DNA of 64,000 bases from Shewanella electrodiphila (GCF_023283985.1 NZ_JAKIKU010000007.1:186001-250000), one strand, 5' to 3'. Positions 37,218 to 48,300 are shown, counted from the stretch's first letter. Notes: a model not told the origin generated them from the sequence alone. Numbers and translations are program-made.

Positions 37218-37321
37218 TTGTTGCTGAGCCAAGCATGCCTTAGCTAGACAAATAACGTTATAATATTGGCTATAAGCAGGATTAACCTGTTCTGCGATTA
37301 CTTTGGATATAGATAAAAAAT

Positions 37322-37813
37322 ATGATTACCTTTAGCACTAATGTTGGCGATATTTGCATTGAGCTCGATATGGAAAAAGCGCCTGTGAGTTCAAAGAACT
37401 TTTTGCAGTATTGCGAAGAGGGCTTTTATGAGCACACGATTTTTCATCGTGTGATTAAGGGGTTTATGATCCAAGGTGGTGGCTTTACTGCCAAAATGAA
37501 AGAAAAACCGACACGGGATCCGATTGTTAATGAAGCCAACCGTGGCTTAAGTAATGTATTAGGTACCATTGCGATGGCGAGAACTGATGCGCCTCATTCT
37601 GCTACTGGGCAGTTTTTTATTAACGTCGGTGACAATACCTTTTTAGATCATACCGCGACCACCAACAATGGTTGGGGTTATGCAGTATTTGGTAAAGTGG
37701 TTGCTGGCATTGAAGTCGTTAAAGAAATTGAAAAAGTTAAAACGGCAACGATAGCGGGTCATGATGATGTGCCGAAAGAGGCTATCGTGATTGAAAAGGT
37801 TACCATTAGCTAA
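37322..37813 (+). CDS. ppiB: Cyclophilin-type peptidyl-prolyl isomerase B
   Basis: 163 residues, cytosolic (no signal peptide). The cyclophilin core is unmistakable: [52 protein letters not shown], and the C-terminal strand with KVTIS. It catalyses cis-trans isomerisation of proline peptide bonds. The length and lack of a leader match PpiB and not the periplasmic PpiA. The EcsC-family gene follows 31 bp later on the same strand, probably cotranscribed. Confidence 0.93.
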   Translation: MITFSTNVGDICIELDMEKAPVSSKNFLQYCEEGFYEHTIFHRVIKGFMIQGGGFTAKMKEKPTRDPIVNEANRGLSNVLGTIAMARTDAPHSATGQFFINVGDNTFLDHTATTNNGWGYAVFGKVVAGIEVVKEIEKVKTATIAGHDDVPKEAIVIEKVTIS

Positions 37814-37844
37814 GAGGCTGCATTTGAGTTTGTAGGGAGTTAAT

Positions 37845-38636
37845 TTGAGTCTATCTGAAGCTGATATATTGCAACTGACCCAAGCTAAGCAATTGCTTGA
37901 AAACCCAGGGCTTGCTGCAAAAATCACAGACTTTATTGGTACGCCAATTGAGAAAGGTTTTTCATTACTGCCTAAAAGTGTCAGTGGCGGAATTGGCAAA
38001 GTGACTCAAATGGCGCTGACTAAAGCATCTGATGCCGCACTATTTACTATGAAAGAAGCGCCCGGTGAGCAGTCTTCTGATCGCTGGCATAAACTGGGTG
38101 TTGCTGTCAGTGGCGGAGTGGGCGGATTTTTTGGCTTATCTGCTTTAGCCATTGAGCTACCTATTTCTACTACTATCATGTTGCGGTCTATCGCAGATGT
38201 TGCTCGTAGCGAAGGCGAGCAACTTAATGATATTGAGACTAAGATGGCGTGTTTAGAAGTGTTTGCCTTAGGCGGGGAGTCAACTAATGACGATCAAGCC
38301 GAGAAAGGATACTTTGCTGTGCGCACAGTATTAGCAAACTCGATTGCCGAAACCGCTGAATATATTGCGGCTAAAGGCTTCAGTAAAGAAGCTGGCCCTA
38401 TGATGGTTAAATTTGTCACCGTTATCGCTGAGCGTTTTGGCGTACAAGTCACTCAAAAGATGGCAGCTCAAGCAGTGCCCGCGATTGGCGCTGCGGGTGG
38501 CGCGATCATTAACACCTTATTTATCGATCATTTTCAAGACATGGCAAGAGGGCATTTCATTGTCAGGCGGTTGGAGCGAAAGTATGGTGGAGAGTCAGTG
38601 AGATTAGCCTACGATAGCTTGCTAATGACTGAGTAA
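37845..38636 (+). CDS. EcsC family protein
   Basis: 263 residues starting at TTG with AGGGAG upstream. Sequence features SSDRWHKLGVAVSGGVGGFF, GLSALAIELPISTTIMLRSI and CLEVFALGGES with FAVRTVLANSIAETAEYIAA match the EcsC family (PF12787-type). Two to four hydrophobic helices suggest membrane association. In Bacillus EcsC is linked to the EcsAB transporter, but the role in gammaproteobacteria is unknown. Downstream of ppiB. Confidence 0.85.
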   Translation: MSLSEADILQLTQAKQLLENPGLAAKITDFIGTPIEKGFSLLPKSVSGGIGKVTQMALTKASDAALFTMKEAPGEQSSDRWHKLGVAVSGGVGGFFGLSALAIELPISTTIMLRSIADVARSEGEQLNDIETKMACLEVFALGGESTNDDQAEKGYFAVRTVLANSIAETAEYIAAKGFSKEAGPMMVKFVTVIAERFGVQVTQKMAAQAVPAIGAAGGAIINTLFIDHFQDMARGHFIVRRLERKYGGESVRLAYDSLLMTE

Positions 38637-38811
38637 ATCAACAATGCTAGTCAATGAGATACGCTTGTATTGTGATGCTAATCTACCCCTCGATATCCTT
38701 CATACTTAAATCGTAACAATTATATCGTGTGAACTTTCATCAATCTTCGCTATCTTAATAATTAAGCAAACAATAATATTAATCGCTAATTGTTAAGGAT
38801 AGGCTTTCAGG

Positions 38812-40491
38812 ATGAATGTTTTTAATCGAGTGAGTTTGAATCAATTACTGCAATGCTGCACGGGTTTACTGTTAGTAGTGAGTGGCAGTGTCGTTAGTAA
38901 CACCGCATTTTCTGATGAAATACCCTTTAAACCGCAATTTACGACTTTTCATATTGATGCCGATTTTGAACTGACTCAAGCTGTTGTCAGCGCCAATATA
39001 TTGGAAAATCCAGGTAATGAATTAATTGCCTTAGGGGTTGATGATAACCACGACCGCTGGTTGGCTATTTATGGTTTTCAGCAAAATGAATTGGTGATGC
39101 TTGATAAAGTGTTATTGACCAAAGACATTTATAGTTTTGACGTCAATGAGCTTGAACAGAATACGTCTAAGTTATTATCAACTGAAACTTCAGATCAAGA
39201 TGCTGAAAAAATGCAACAATTGTACTTTGTTACCGCAGACTCTTTGCTGCGCTTTGAAGAGTATCCAGCAACAGCAAACAATACTCTGCAACAAGACGAA
39301 TTGAACTTGACTGATATAGACGATCCTTTATCTACCTCGGCTTCGAAAGTCCCCTCTAGTGCACTGATTAAAGTGGCTGATATAAACTCTATTGCGGTGA
39401 CAAGCCGTGCTGATTTTATTTCCCGTGGGGAGTTTGTTAAAGATATCAATAACGACGATATCGCCGATATCATGATGAGTGACTTTAGAGATACTCAAGT
39501 GCTATTAGGCGCTGCTGATGGGACATTTATTCAGCAATCATTACCTTTATTACCTGTGGTTGAACTGAAAAATAATGGTGCTGAGTATAGCCATTCCAAG
39601 CTATATCACAGTGATATGAACTTTGATGGTCGTGACGATATTATTAAGGTAGGTGAAGGGTCGTTAGAAGTTTACTATCAACAAAACGATGGCCAGTTTT
39701 CAGCTATCGCTGAGTTCATATCCGTTAGTCAGCCAATCAGTGGTGTTGATTGGTGGAATAAGCGTGATGCTTATGGTAAGAATTTAGATCAAAGTGATTT
39801 GCTATACCGAAAAGTAGAGCGCATTGGCGATGTTAACGGTGATGGTGTAACGGACTTAGTTGTACGCTATACCAAAAGTTCAGGGGTATTTGATCGCAGC
39901 AATGACTATGAAATTTACCTTGGCGTAAAAGGCGATGACAGTATTTCTTTCCCTCGTGAGGCAGATACGATTATTAAGGCTGAAGGTACCCTGACTGGAT
40001 TACGCTTTGATGATATTGATAACGACAATATTGATGAAGTGATTGTGGCTGGGTTTGATATCAGCATTTCTCAAATTATCAGTGCGCTACTTTCAGGCAG
40101 TATTGATCAAGACGTGCATGTTTTTAAAATGAACGAGTCGAGTCGTTTCGGCGCCAAAGCCAATGTGATTAAAGAAGTAGAGTTAAATTTCAGTTTAACT
40201 TCAGGTCAAAGTGGTGAGCCCGTAGTGGCGTTAGCTGACATTAATGGTGACGGTTTTAAAGAGTTACTGCTTTCTGATGATAACGATGCACTGGATATTT
40301 ATTATGGTCAGGCTGGCAATAATCCATTTATTAAAAGGGCTGAAGAGTGGCAAATGACTATACCGGTCGAAGGCTCAATGTTATCTGCGGTCGATATTAA
40401 CCTTGATGGCAAAGAAGATTTATTATTAAGGTTTGGTAAGCAAGATCCTGAGAATTTACAGCGTAGATTTAGTGTGTTGTTAGCGAACTAA
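38812..40491 (+). CDS. Exported FG-GAP/VCBS-repeat protein
   Basis: 559 residues. A signal-like N-terminus (about residues 15-33, CCTGLLLVVSGSVVSNTAFS) precedes several Ca-binding-type repeats with DxNxDxxxD: KDINNDDIADIMMSD, DMNFDGRDDIIKV, GDVNGDGVTDLVVRY, ADINGDGFKELLLSDD and VDINLDGKEDLLLRF. These resemble FG-GAP/VCBS beta-propeller blades of integrin-alpha type. It lacks a catalytic domain and may be an extracellular or outer-membrane binding protein. A terminator and a solo repeat fragment follow. Confidence 0.8.
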   Translation: MNVFNRVSLNQLLQCCTGLLLVVSGSVVSNTAFSDEIPFKPQFTTFHIDADFELTQAVVSANILENPGNELIALGVDDNHDRWLAIYGFQQNELVMLDKVLLTKDIYSFDVNELEQNTSKLLSTETSDQDAEKMQQLYFVTADSLLRFEEYPATANNTLQQDELNLTDIDDPLSTSASKVPSSALIKVADINSIAVTSRADFISRGEFVKDINNDDIADIMMSDFRDTQVLLGAADGTFIQQSLPLLPVVELKNNGAEYSHSKLYHSDMNFDGRDDIIKVGEGSLEVYYQQNDGQFSAIAEFISVSQPISGVDWWNKRDAYGKNLDQSDLLYRKVERIGDVNGDGVTDLVVRYTKSSGVFDRSNDYEIYLGVKGDDSISFPREADTIIKAEGTLTGLRFDDIDNDNIDEVIVAGFDISISQIISALLSGSIDQDVHVFKMNESSRFGAKANVIKEVELNFSLTSGQSGEPVVALADINGDGFKELLLSDDNDALDIYYGQAGNNPFIKRAEEWQMTIPVEGSMLSAVDINLDGKEDLLLRFGKQDPENLQRRFSVLLAN

Positions 40492-40501
40492 TCGTAGTGC
40501 T

Positions 40502-40520
40502 AAAGATCAACACGCCTTAG
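40502..40520. repeat. Solo end of the MITE-like repeat family
   Basis: AAAGATCAACACGCCTTAG matches the right end of the 1278-1477 element with two changes. No partner end is visible, so this is a fragment. Confidence 0.55.
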
Positions 40521-40554
40521 TAAGCACTCTTTAATTCACTTAATTAGTCATAGT

Positions 40555-40592
40555 AGCCAGTTTCCTTAACCATTAAGGATACTGGCTTTTTT
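40555..40592 (+). terminator. Rho-independent terminator after the FG-GAP gene
   Basis: AGCCAGTTTCCTTAA (40555-40569) pairs with TTAAGGATACTGGCT (40573-40587) with a central two-base mismatch, followed by a T-tract. Confidence 0.85.
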
Positions 40593-40604
40593 GTTTCTGA
40601 ATCA

Positions 40605-40651
40605 TAGTTGTTCACTATAGTTTTTCACTTTAGTTGTTCACTATAGTTTTT
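40605..40651. repeat. Direct repeat of 21 bp with 26-bp period
   Basis: TAGTTGTTCACTATAGTTTT occurs at 40605 and 40631, each followed by a further T, separated by CACTT. Confidence 0.8.
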
Positions 40652-40743
40652 AATATGGTTTCCATCATATATTGGCTTAATAACTAAACGAATTAGCTTT
40701 CAACTCATGACAAGAGTTAGCTTTATATTAGCGAGTGCTGAAA

Positions 40744-40757
40744 CTGATCTAGATCAT
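40744..40757. promoter_or_regulatory. FNR/EtrA-like site upstream of hcp
   Basis: CTGATCTAGATCAT contains TGAT-N4-ATCA, the conserved core of FNR (EtrA) sites, about 110 bp upstream of the hcp start. FNR control of hcp is established in enterobacteria. The exact match is visible; function is inferred. Confidence 0.6.
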
Positions 40758-40822
40758 AAAACCACTTAAATTATGTAAAAAGTAGTTTAGCTTTTTGACG
40801 ATGAGCGTAAACTGACCTTAAA

Positions 40823-40841
40823 CATGTAAATAATATGCATG
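40823..40841. promoter_or_regulatory. Palindrome that could be an NsrR-type site
   Basis: CATGTAAATAATATGCATG is an imperfect 19-bp dyad with CATG ends and one ATGCAT half, 27 bp before the hcp start. Its place and half-site fit an NO-responsive NsrR site, but the match to the known consensus is partial. Confidence 0.35.
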
Positions 40842-40868
40842 ATTAAGTTTATCATCAGGAGAAAGGCA

Positions 40869-42527
40869 ATGTTTTGTATTCAGTGTGAGCAAACAGTAAG
40901 AACACCAGCAGGAAACGGTTGTAGTTATTCACAAGGCATGTGTGGCAAGCTAGCATCGACTTCAGATCTACAAGATCTCCTTATCTATATGCTGCAAGGC
41001 GTCTCTGCATACGCAGTTAAAGCGCGTGAGTTCAACATTATTAATGCTGAAATTGACACCTTTGTTCCTAAGGCATTCTTTGCCACACTGACTAACGTTA
41101 ACTTCGATGACGAACGTTTAATGGATTATGCCTATCAGGCGCAAGATTACCGTAACGAATTAAAAGCGGCTTACGAGCAAGCGTGTGCTGAAAAAGGCGT
41201 AGAGCCTGAAGTTGTTATTGCACAAGGTTCATTAAATCTTGCTGCTTCAAAACCTGAGATGCTAGAGCAAGCACCATTAGCCTTACCTAATCGTGGTGAT
41301 GTCCATGAAGATATTCTAGGCCTACGTTTACTTTGTTTATACGGCCTTAAAGGCGCTGCTGCATACATGGAGCATGCACGCGTTTTAGAGCAAACCGATG
41401 CTGATGTTGCCGGTGAGTTCCACCAAATCATGTCTTTCCTTGGTGAAGATTCAGTTGATGGTGACAAGTTATTTGGCACAGCAATGGAGATTGGCCAATT
41501 AAACTATCGCGTGATGGCGATGTTAGATGAAGGTGAAACCAGTGCATTTGGTCACCCAGAGCCGACTGAAGTCAATACTAAGTCAGTTAAAGGTAAAGCG
41601 ATTTTAGTGTCAGGCCATGACATGAAAGATCTTGAGCTTATCTTGCAACAAACTGAAGGCAAGGGCATTAACGTGTTTACTCACGGCGAAATGCTACCAG
41701 CCTTAGCGTATCCAGAATTTAAAAAATACCCTCACTTAGTGGGTAACTACGGCAGTGCGTGGCAGAACCAGCAACGTGAATTTGGTACTTTCCCTGGTGC
41801 AGTTGTGATGACGTCTAACTGTATTATTGATCCAAATGTGGGTGAATATTCAGACCGTATCTTCACTCGCAGCATTGTTGGCTGGCCTGGTGTGACTCAC
41901 GTTGAAGGCGAAGATTTCAGTGAAGTGATTGATAAAGCCCTTGAACTTGAAGGTTTCACTTACGATGAAATCCCGCACAAAATCACCATTGGTTTTGCTC
42001 GTAATGCGTTAATGGAAGCTGCGCCTACTGTGGTTGAGAATGTGAAGAATGGTTCTATTAAACACTTCTTCTTAATTGGTGGTTGTGATGGCGATAAGTC
42101 TGAACGTAGCTACTTTACTGACTTAGCTAAATCAGTACCAGATGACACCATTATCTTGACCTTAGGTTGTGGTAAATACAAATTCAACAAACTTGAATTT
42201 GGTGACATTAATGGCATTCCACGTTTGTTAGATGTTGGTCAGTGTAATGATGCATATTCTGCGATTCAATTAGCATTAGCACTGAAAGATATCTTTGAGT
42301 GTGACATCAATGAGCTACCGTTAAGCCTTGTTTTATCTTGGTTTGAGCAAAAAGCGATTGTGGTGCTATTAACCTTATTGTCGCTTGGTGTTAAAAACAT
42401 CCGCACAGGTCCGACTCCGCCTGCTTTCTTAACTGAAAACTTGGCAAAAGTGTTAGAAGACCAATTCGGTTTACGTAACACCACTGATGTTGAATCTGAT
42501 CTTAAAGCGATGATCAAAGCGGCTTAA
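40869..42527 (+). CDS. hcp: Hybrid cluster protein (hydroxylamine reductase)
   Basis: About 552 residues starting at ATG 40869 (AGGAG upstream; the frame is open to 40839 but that part overlaps the regulatory palindrome). The N-terminal cluster motif [20 protein letters not shown] has Cys3, Cys6, Cys18 and Cys25, spacing CX2CX11CX6C, characteristic of enterobacterial (class II) Hcp. Downstream Cys-containing loops include [21 protein letters not shown] and LGCGKYKFN. Hcp contains the hybrid Fe-S-O cluster and reduces NO (and hydroxylamine in vitro) under anaerobic nitrosative stress. The partner reductase hcr follows. Confidence 0.95.
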   Translation: MFCIQCEQTVRTPAGNGCSYSQGMCGKLASTSDLQDLLIYMLQGVSAYAVKAREFNIINAEIDTFVPKAFFATLTNVNFDDERLMDYAYQAQDYRNELKAAYEQACAEKGVEPEVVIAQGSLNLAASKPEMLEQAPLALPNRGDVHEDILGLRLLCLYGLKGAAAYMEHARVLEQTDADVAGEFHQIMSFLGEDSVDGDKLFGTAMEIGQLNYRVMAMLDEGETSAFGHPEPTEVNTKSVKGKAILVSGHDMKDLELILQQTEGKGINVFTHGEMLPALAYPEFKKYPHLVGNYGSAWQNQQREFGTFPGAVVMTSNCIIDPNVGEYSDRIFTRSIVGWPGVTHVEGEDFSEVIDKALELEGFTYDEIPHKITIGFARNALMEAAPTVVENVKNGSIKHFFLIGGCDGDKSERSYFTDLAKSVPDDTIILTLGCGKYKFNKLEFGDINGIPRLLDVGQCNDAYSAIQLALALKDIFECDINELPLSLVLSWFEQKAIVVLLTLLSLGVKNIRTGPTPPAFLTENLAKVLEDQFGLRNTTDVESDLKAMIKAA

Positions 42528-42536
42528 TACGCTGTT

Positions 42537-42575
42537 AATGGTGATATAAGTACTCGGCTTATATCACCATTTTTA
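42537..42575 (+). terminator. Terminator-like hairpin between hcp and hcr
   Basis: A perfect 14-bp stem AATGGTGATATAAG (42537-42550) and CTTATATCACCATT (42558-42571), loop TACTCGG, followed by TTT. It lies just after the hcp stop and before hcr, so it may attenuate readthrough or give hcr lower expression. Confidence 0.75.
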
Positions 42576-42628
42576 TGACTGTTATTTTCCATTTCTCCTT
42601 CCATCATTTACCCAGTAACAGGTGCCTT

Positions 42629-43924
42629 ATGAGCTCATCAGGATTTTCATTTTCAGCTGCGTTGTCAGCAGTGCAGTCAACTAAAGATGACGACAAAGCA
42701 GAGAAGAAGCCAGCCGCTGGTTTTTCAATGTCGAGTGCATTGGCAAACACAGCTAAGAAGACTGTAGAGATTAAATCTGAAGTTAAGTCCGAAGTTAACG
42801 CTGCTCAAGTTAACGCTACTCAAGCTAAAACAGCGACAGTAAATGATGATGCTTCACTACTAAGTGCAGATGATTGGCAGCGTGGCGATATTAAGCTTCG
42901 CTGTGTTGAGAAGTGGAACGAAACTCATGATGTAGTTAGTTTTCGGTTTCAAGGCTTAACACCAGTTAAGTTTAACTATAAGCCTGGTCAGTTTATTACC
43001 TTTAAGCTCGAGATTGATGGTGAAATAGTTTATCGCAGTTACACCATGTCATCTTCACCTTCTCGTCCTTACTCAATCGTAGTGACGGTCAAGCGAATTG
43101 CGGGTGGCAAGGTGTCAAACTTTGTTGCTGATAACGTCAACGAGGGAGATGTGGTCACAATAATGGGGCCAGATGGGGCGTTTAATTTAGTGGATATTCC
43201 TGCTACAAAGTACTTATTTTTAAGTGCTGGCAGTGGTATCACACCAATGTACTCTATGTCTCGCTGGTTGTTAGATGCCAGAGTGGGCAGCGATATTGCC
43301 TTTGTGCACAGTGCACGCAGTAATGACGATATTATTTTTGCTGATGGTTTGAGTTCGATGGCGCACCGTAGTGCCAAATTCAGTTTACATTACTTACTTG
43401 AAGCAGCTCCTGAACTTGTTGAAGGCGTTAACCATACGGCGAATGATAGTCGTATGTTAGGGCGTTTAGATATCGATAAACTCGTTAAATTTGTTCCTGA
43501 TTTTATGGAGCGTACTGTGTTTGTTTGCGGCCCTGAACCTTATATGGTTGCGGTTAAGTCATTGGTTGAAGCTAGTGGATTTGAAATGGAAAACTTCCAT
43601 CAAGAGAGCTTCACCGGGGCGATAAAGTCAGACAAGCTTGTTAGTGATTCAAGTAGTGACGACAGTCGTCAATTCATGCTGAAAATAGCAGATAAATCGA
43701 TTTCGCTTTCCACTGAGCAAACATTACTTGATGGTATTGAGTCTGAAGGGCTACCAATTATTGCAGCCTGTCGCAGCGGCGTATGTGGTGCATGTAAGTG
43801 TCAGGTGACTTCAGGGACGACAGAGTCGAGTAGTACGATGACATTAACGCCTGAAGAAATTGCCGCGGGTTATGTATTGGCTTGCTCTACGAAAATCACT
43901 TCAGATGTGACGTTAAAAATGTAA
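42629..43924 (+). CDS. hcr: Hcp reductase (NADH oxidoreductase) with N-terminal extension
   Basis: About 431 residues starting at ATG 42629 (AGGTG upstream). After a low-complexity N-terminal extension of about 85 residues comes a ferredoxin-reductase FAD domain (YRSYTMSSSPSRPYSIVVTV), an NAD domain (LFLSAGSGITPMYSMSRWLL and FVCGPEPYMV) and a C-terminal plant-type [2Fe-2S] domain (ACRSGVCGACKCQV with a later Cys in LACS). This order matches Hcr, which passes electrons from NADH to Hcp. The extension holds two copies of GFSxSxAL and repeated Lys-Ser-Glu-Val, and is unusual compared with enterobacterial Hcr. Confidence 0.9.
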   Translation: MSSSGFSFSAALSAVQSTKDDDKAEKKPAAGFSMSSALANTAKKTVEIKSEVKSEVNAAQVNATQAKTATVNDDASLLSADDWQRGDIKLRCVEKWNETHDVVSFRFQGLTPVKFNYKPGQFITFKLEIDGEIVYRSYTMSSSPSRPYSIVVTVKRIAGGKVSNFVADNVNEGDVVTIMGPDGAFNLVDIPATKYLFLSAGSGITPMYSMSRWLLDARVGSDIAFVHSARSNDDIIFADGLSSMAHRSAKFSLHYLLEAAPELVEGVNHTANDSRMLGRLDIDKLVKFVPDFMERTVFVCGPEPYMVAVKSLVEASGFEMENFHQESFTGAIKSDKLVSDSSSDDSRQFMLKIADKSISLSTEQTLLDGIESEGLPIIAACRSGVCGACKCQVTSGTTESSSTMTLTPEEIAAGYVLACSTKITSDVTLKM

Positions 43925-44005
43925 CTTAGCAATAGATTGATATTTTTAAAGCAAGCATTCAGACGGTGTTTTTTATGAGCCAATATCGAGAGCCATTAAT
44001 CAATT

Positions 44006-44944
44006 TTATGCTGACTCAAGCTGAGATTGATGGCTGGCATTAACGGCTAAAGTGCGTTTTATTAAGTGTTCAATGAAGGTATTCACCGCTTGATTTTGTA
44101 TCTTACCAGCCAATGTAATGATACTAAATTTAGCGGTAAGTTTAGGCATTAACTGTGGAGATAATGCTATTAATCTACCTTGTTGTATTTCTTTTCTAAC
44201 TGCTATTTCGGGAGTTAGGGCGACCAGATCTGCATTCATTATTGAGTCTTTAATGGAGTGGAATTGATCGAAGCGAATCTGGCCACAAAAGTTATCTCGC
44301 TGCTTAAATAAGTCCTCGAACTGGTTAAGAATGCTGGTTGGTAAGTGTCTTGGTATTGCTAAAGAGTAATCTCTAAATGAATCTAAACTCAGTAGAGATA
44401 GTTTGGCGAGTGGGTGGTCTGGGCGGCAGCAAAAGACGACAGGGAATGGCGGTAGTTCTATCACGCTTAACTCATATTGATTATCTAAACCGTTAAAATC
44501 TGATTCAGCTACAAATAAATCTAATTCCCCTTCAAGTAACTGTTGAGTTAGTTCTTTCCAACCATCAACACTTAGCTCTAAGGTCATATTTGGCCTTGAG
44601 TTAATGTATTCTCCTAAGATTGGCCCGACTAGACTGTTTGATGGAATGGGGCTGGCGCCAATATTGATGGTTAATTCATTCTCCCCGTGAAACAAAGCGA
44701 GTGCCTGTAGCATGTCATCATGCTCTTTTAAAATAGCTTTTCCATGCTTTAACATCAATTTGCCTAGTGGCGTCATAGACATATTTTTAGAGTCTCGTAA
44801 GAATAACTTTCCTCCAACGAGCAACTCTAGTTTTTGTAAACTTTTGGATAGTGTTGGCTGGGTAATATTTAATTCTTTTGCTGCTCGACTGAAATGCTTA
44901 TATTCAGATAATGCTACAAAGTGTTTTATATTTCTTAATTCCAT
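44006..44944 (-). CDS. LysR family transcriptional regulator
   Basis: 312 residues. The N-terminal winged helix-turn-helix reads MELRNIKHFVALSEYKHFSR, AAKELNITQPTLSKSLQKLE and LFLRDSKNMSMTPLGKLML, followed by a normal-length LysR effector domain. It reads away from the giant subtilisin gene at 45329; the divergent arrangement makes that protease a candidate target. It is convergent with hcr. Inducer unknown. Confidence 0.9.
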   Translation of the reverse strand: MELRNIKHFVALSEYKHFSRAAKELNITQPTLSKSLQKLELLVGGKLFLRDSKNMSMTPLGKLMLKHGKAILKEHDDMLQALALFHGENELTINIGASPIPSNSLVGPILGEYINSRPNMTLELSVDGWKELTQQLLEGELDLFVAESDFNGLDNQYELSVIELPPFPVVFCCRPDHPLAKLSLLSLDSFRDYSLAIPRHLPTSILNQFEDLFKQRDNFCGQIRFDQFHSIKDSIMNADLVALTPEIAVRKEIQQGRLIALSPQLMPKLTAKFSIITLAGKIQNQAVNTFIEHLIKRTLAVNASHQSQLESA

Positions 44945-45328
44945 GCCCTACCTAATTTTGTTAGTTAAATTATTTATAGTTTTTAGTAATTTTATTTGAG
45001 GTGAGGTTTATGAAGTAATATAAATATATAAGTCACTATCAAATACCCTTGGTTCCTATTTATTGTCTTTTTAGTAGAAATGTAAATTAGTTATCATATT
45101 TATTTTGTTCACTTCTTATCTTTTTTATATCAAAAACATTTCATTTTTGTTTCAAGTGTTTGTTTGTTAAGTCCTATTTATACATTTTAAAATTTGTCAT
45201 TTAATGCCATTCCAGGTGGCTATTGGTTTATTCTTAAAATCAATTAGCGCGAGATTTAAATAAAAGTTAACAATGTTCTATCTAACCCACTAAGAGGTTG
45301 GGCAATCTACAAGGATGGAATAATAATA
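44945..45328. other. AT-rich divergent promoter region
   Basis: Separates the LysR gene and the S8 protease. Strongly AT-rich, with a small hairpin CTAACC/GGTTGG near 45280 in the protease leader. No gene seen; LysR operators are expected here but no convincing T-N11-A dyad stands out. Confidence 0.5.
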
Positions 45329-48300
45329 ATGAAATTTAATAAATTGCACATAATGACCCTTGCGGCCATATATGCTGGTGGTGTTGGTGCCTCAGCGGAT
45401 AGTGTAAGTCACTCCACTTCAGGTTCTAATGCAAAACCTATTGTGATAACCGATGCCATTATAAAATTTAATGAAGATCGCAATAAAGACCGAATTAATC
45501 CTGAGCAATCACAACAGCGAAATAGTAACGGGCGAAATGTGCATCGTGCGGTGCATTCGCAAACTCGAAAAGTCGATTTTGTTTATGAGGCTGATATCAG
45601 TGGTGAGCAGACTTATATTATTCAATTAGTTGATTCACCCGTTTCTCTTTATCAAGGTGGTGTAGCAGGACTACAGGCAACAACTCCTAGAATCAATAAA
45701 ATCCCAGCGGCACTAAGTCCACAATTACATGACAAGCTTGATGTAAAAAGCAGTGATGTAAAATCATATGTTAGCTACCTAAAACAACAACAAGAAAATG
45801 TGGCGACAGCTATTTTAAGTGCTGTCGGACAAGTGAAACAAGTTGCTGATTACCAACTTGCTTTTAATGGATTAGCGATAAAAATGACTCAAGAGCAGGC
45901 TGAGCGTGTGCTTGAGTTACCTAATGTTGTCAGTGTTACGCGTGAAATCATGTACGAACTACACACAGATGTCGGCCCACAGCATATTGGTGCCGATAAA
46001 TTTTGGACTGGTGAAATAACTGGTGAAGAGTTTACTGGTCAAGGAATTGTTGTAGGGGTTTTAGACACTGGAATTAACAGTGATCATGAGTCGTTTGCCG
46101 CAGAAGGTGACGATGGTTATATGCATCAACTCCCAGCTCGATATGATAGTTATTTAGGTGACTGTGAGCAGGCTGAATTTGAGTCAATGTGTAATGATAA
46201 GTTAATTGGTGTGCGCTCTTACGATGTCATTACCGACACTTATAGTGACGAAAGTTTCCAGCCAGATAAAAATTGGTGGGAAATAGACGGCCCACTTCGA
46301 CCTGCAAATGGTGAAGATTATAACGGTCACGGATCGCATACTGCCTCAACTGCTGCCGGTAATGTACTATTTAATAAAGCTTACACTCTGCCTGAAATTG
46401 GCGTGGAAAGTGATGGTCAGCCTACCGACTTAATTTTACCTCGCATATCAGGCGTAGCTCCACATGCCAACGTTATTATGTATCAAGTGTGCTTACCTGG
46501 TGATGGCTCCTTAAACGGCATCACCGGTTGTCCAGGTTCTGCGTTACTGGCTGGCCTAGAGGATGCCATTGCTGATGGCGTGGATGTCATTAACTATTCA
46601 ATTGGTACAGCATATGGTGCTTTCCCATGGGAAGACCCAATGGAAATGGCATTCTTATCAGCACGTGAAGCAGGTATTTCAGTATCTGCGTCAGCAGGTA
46701 ATTCGTTTGACCCAACTGAAGCCAACGCCCGCAGAGGTGCAATTGATCATCTATCACCTTGGTTAACGTCTGTTGCGGCAACCACCCACCCACGTGAATT
46801 TGGTGTAGAAGGCAAAATGCTAACAGACTTTGTTGGTGGTGAGCAGTCGCCCCTGGACATTGAAGGTAGCGGGATTACCGATGAATACACTGGCCCAGTC
46901 GTGTTAGCTGCAGACTATGGTTGGGAGTATGAAAAATGTAATGATCCTTTTCCTGCAGACTTTTTCTTAAACTCACCTGATGGTGAGCCTTATGCTGTTG
47001 CGCCGATTGTTGTATGTAAACGTGGTGATATAGCGCGAGTCGATAAAGCTGTGAATGTTGCAACTGGTGGCGCAGGTGGTTTCATATTACGTAATGCATC
47101 TGCTAATGAATCGTTAGCCAACGATCCTTATGCCATTCCAGGTATTCAAATAAGCTATGGCGAATTTTATGGCGATAGCGGCAATGATTATTATGGTTTG
47201 TCTGATTGGTTAAATGAAGGTAGTGATCATCATTTAACGATCACAGCTTCAACTGTCGTTACTAAAGAACGTACAGCTGATATGGTGGCTGACTTCTCTT
47301 CAAGAGGCCATAATTTCGATAATCCAGAAGTTATGTCGCCAAACTTAGCCGCTCCAGGCGTCGATGTTTATGCTGCTTGGGCTGATGATATGCCGTTTTC
47401 CGCCAATGGTATCCCAAGTGATTACCACGCGATAAGTGGGACCTCGATGGCTGCGCCACATGTTGCTGGCGCTATGGCACTTTTAAAGCAAGCACAACCT
47501 AGTTGGTCACCTGCTGAAATTCAATCAGCGCTAATGACCACTGCAAGTCTTGAAGGTATGACGCGCTCTGTTGAAGTGTATCCATTTGAAGGTATTGAGG
47601 CTGCAGGTTTTAGCGATGCGGGTAGTGGTGTGATTAATGTCGCGCGCGCCTATAAAGCTGGCTTAGTGTTGGATGAAACAGGTGATAATTACCGTGCTGC
47701 AAATCCACGTAACGGTGGCACCGTTAATACTTTAAACGTTCCATACTTTTATAACGAAGCGTGTAGTGGTTCTTGCACCATGATGCGAACCTTTACCGCG
47801 ACTCAAGATGGCAGTTTCACCGTTGATGCACAGACTATGGAAATGGAAGGTGCCGATATGCTGGAGTTAGAGGTATCACCTAAAAGCTTCAGCTTAATGA
47901 AAGGTGAAACTCAAGCTATTTTACTGACAGCTAAAGTGTTGGAAGTGCAAGCGCCAGGTGCTGACTCATCATCTTTACGTTTATTAGGTGATGTGACGAT
48001 TACTCCAGAAAGCACAGAAATGCCTATACAGCATTTGCCTGTGAGTATTCGTTATAGTGGTAAAAATATGCCTGAAAATATCTCTGGCCAAATTCATCGC
48101 CAGCAAGGCCATATTCTATCTCCTGAGATAATGACTGATGAGATTCAAAGCTTTAACAGTGCTGTAAATGGCTTAGTTAAGGCTGAATTATTTGATGTAA
48201 ATATGCAACGTACTGATGTACGTGCCCTTGATAGTACTGCTCAAGCCCGTATGGATGATGGTCAAGTGGTGACCTTCTTTGACGTACCAGAAGGCACTAA

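Noticed and set aside
43975..44043. Small frame of 22 residues (MSQYREPLINFMLTQAEIDG...) after hcr
   Set aside because: No ribosome binding site and it overlaps the 3' end of the LysR gene on the other strand; may be a chance frame or a remnant.
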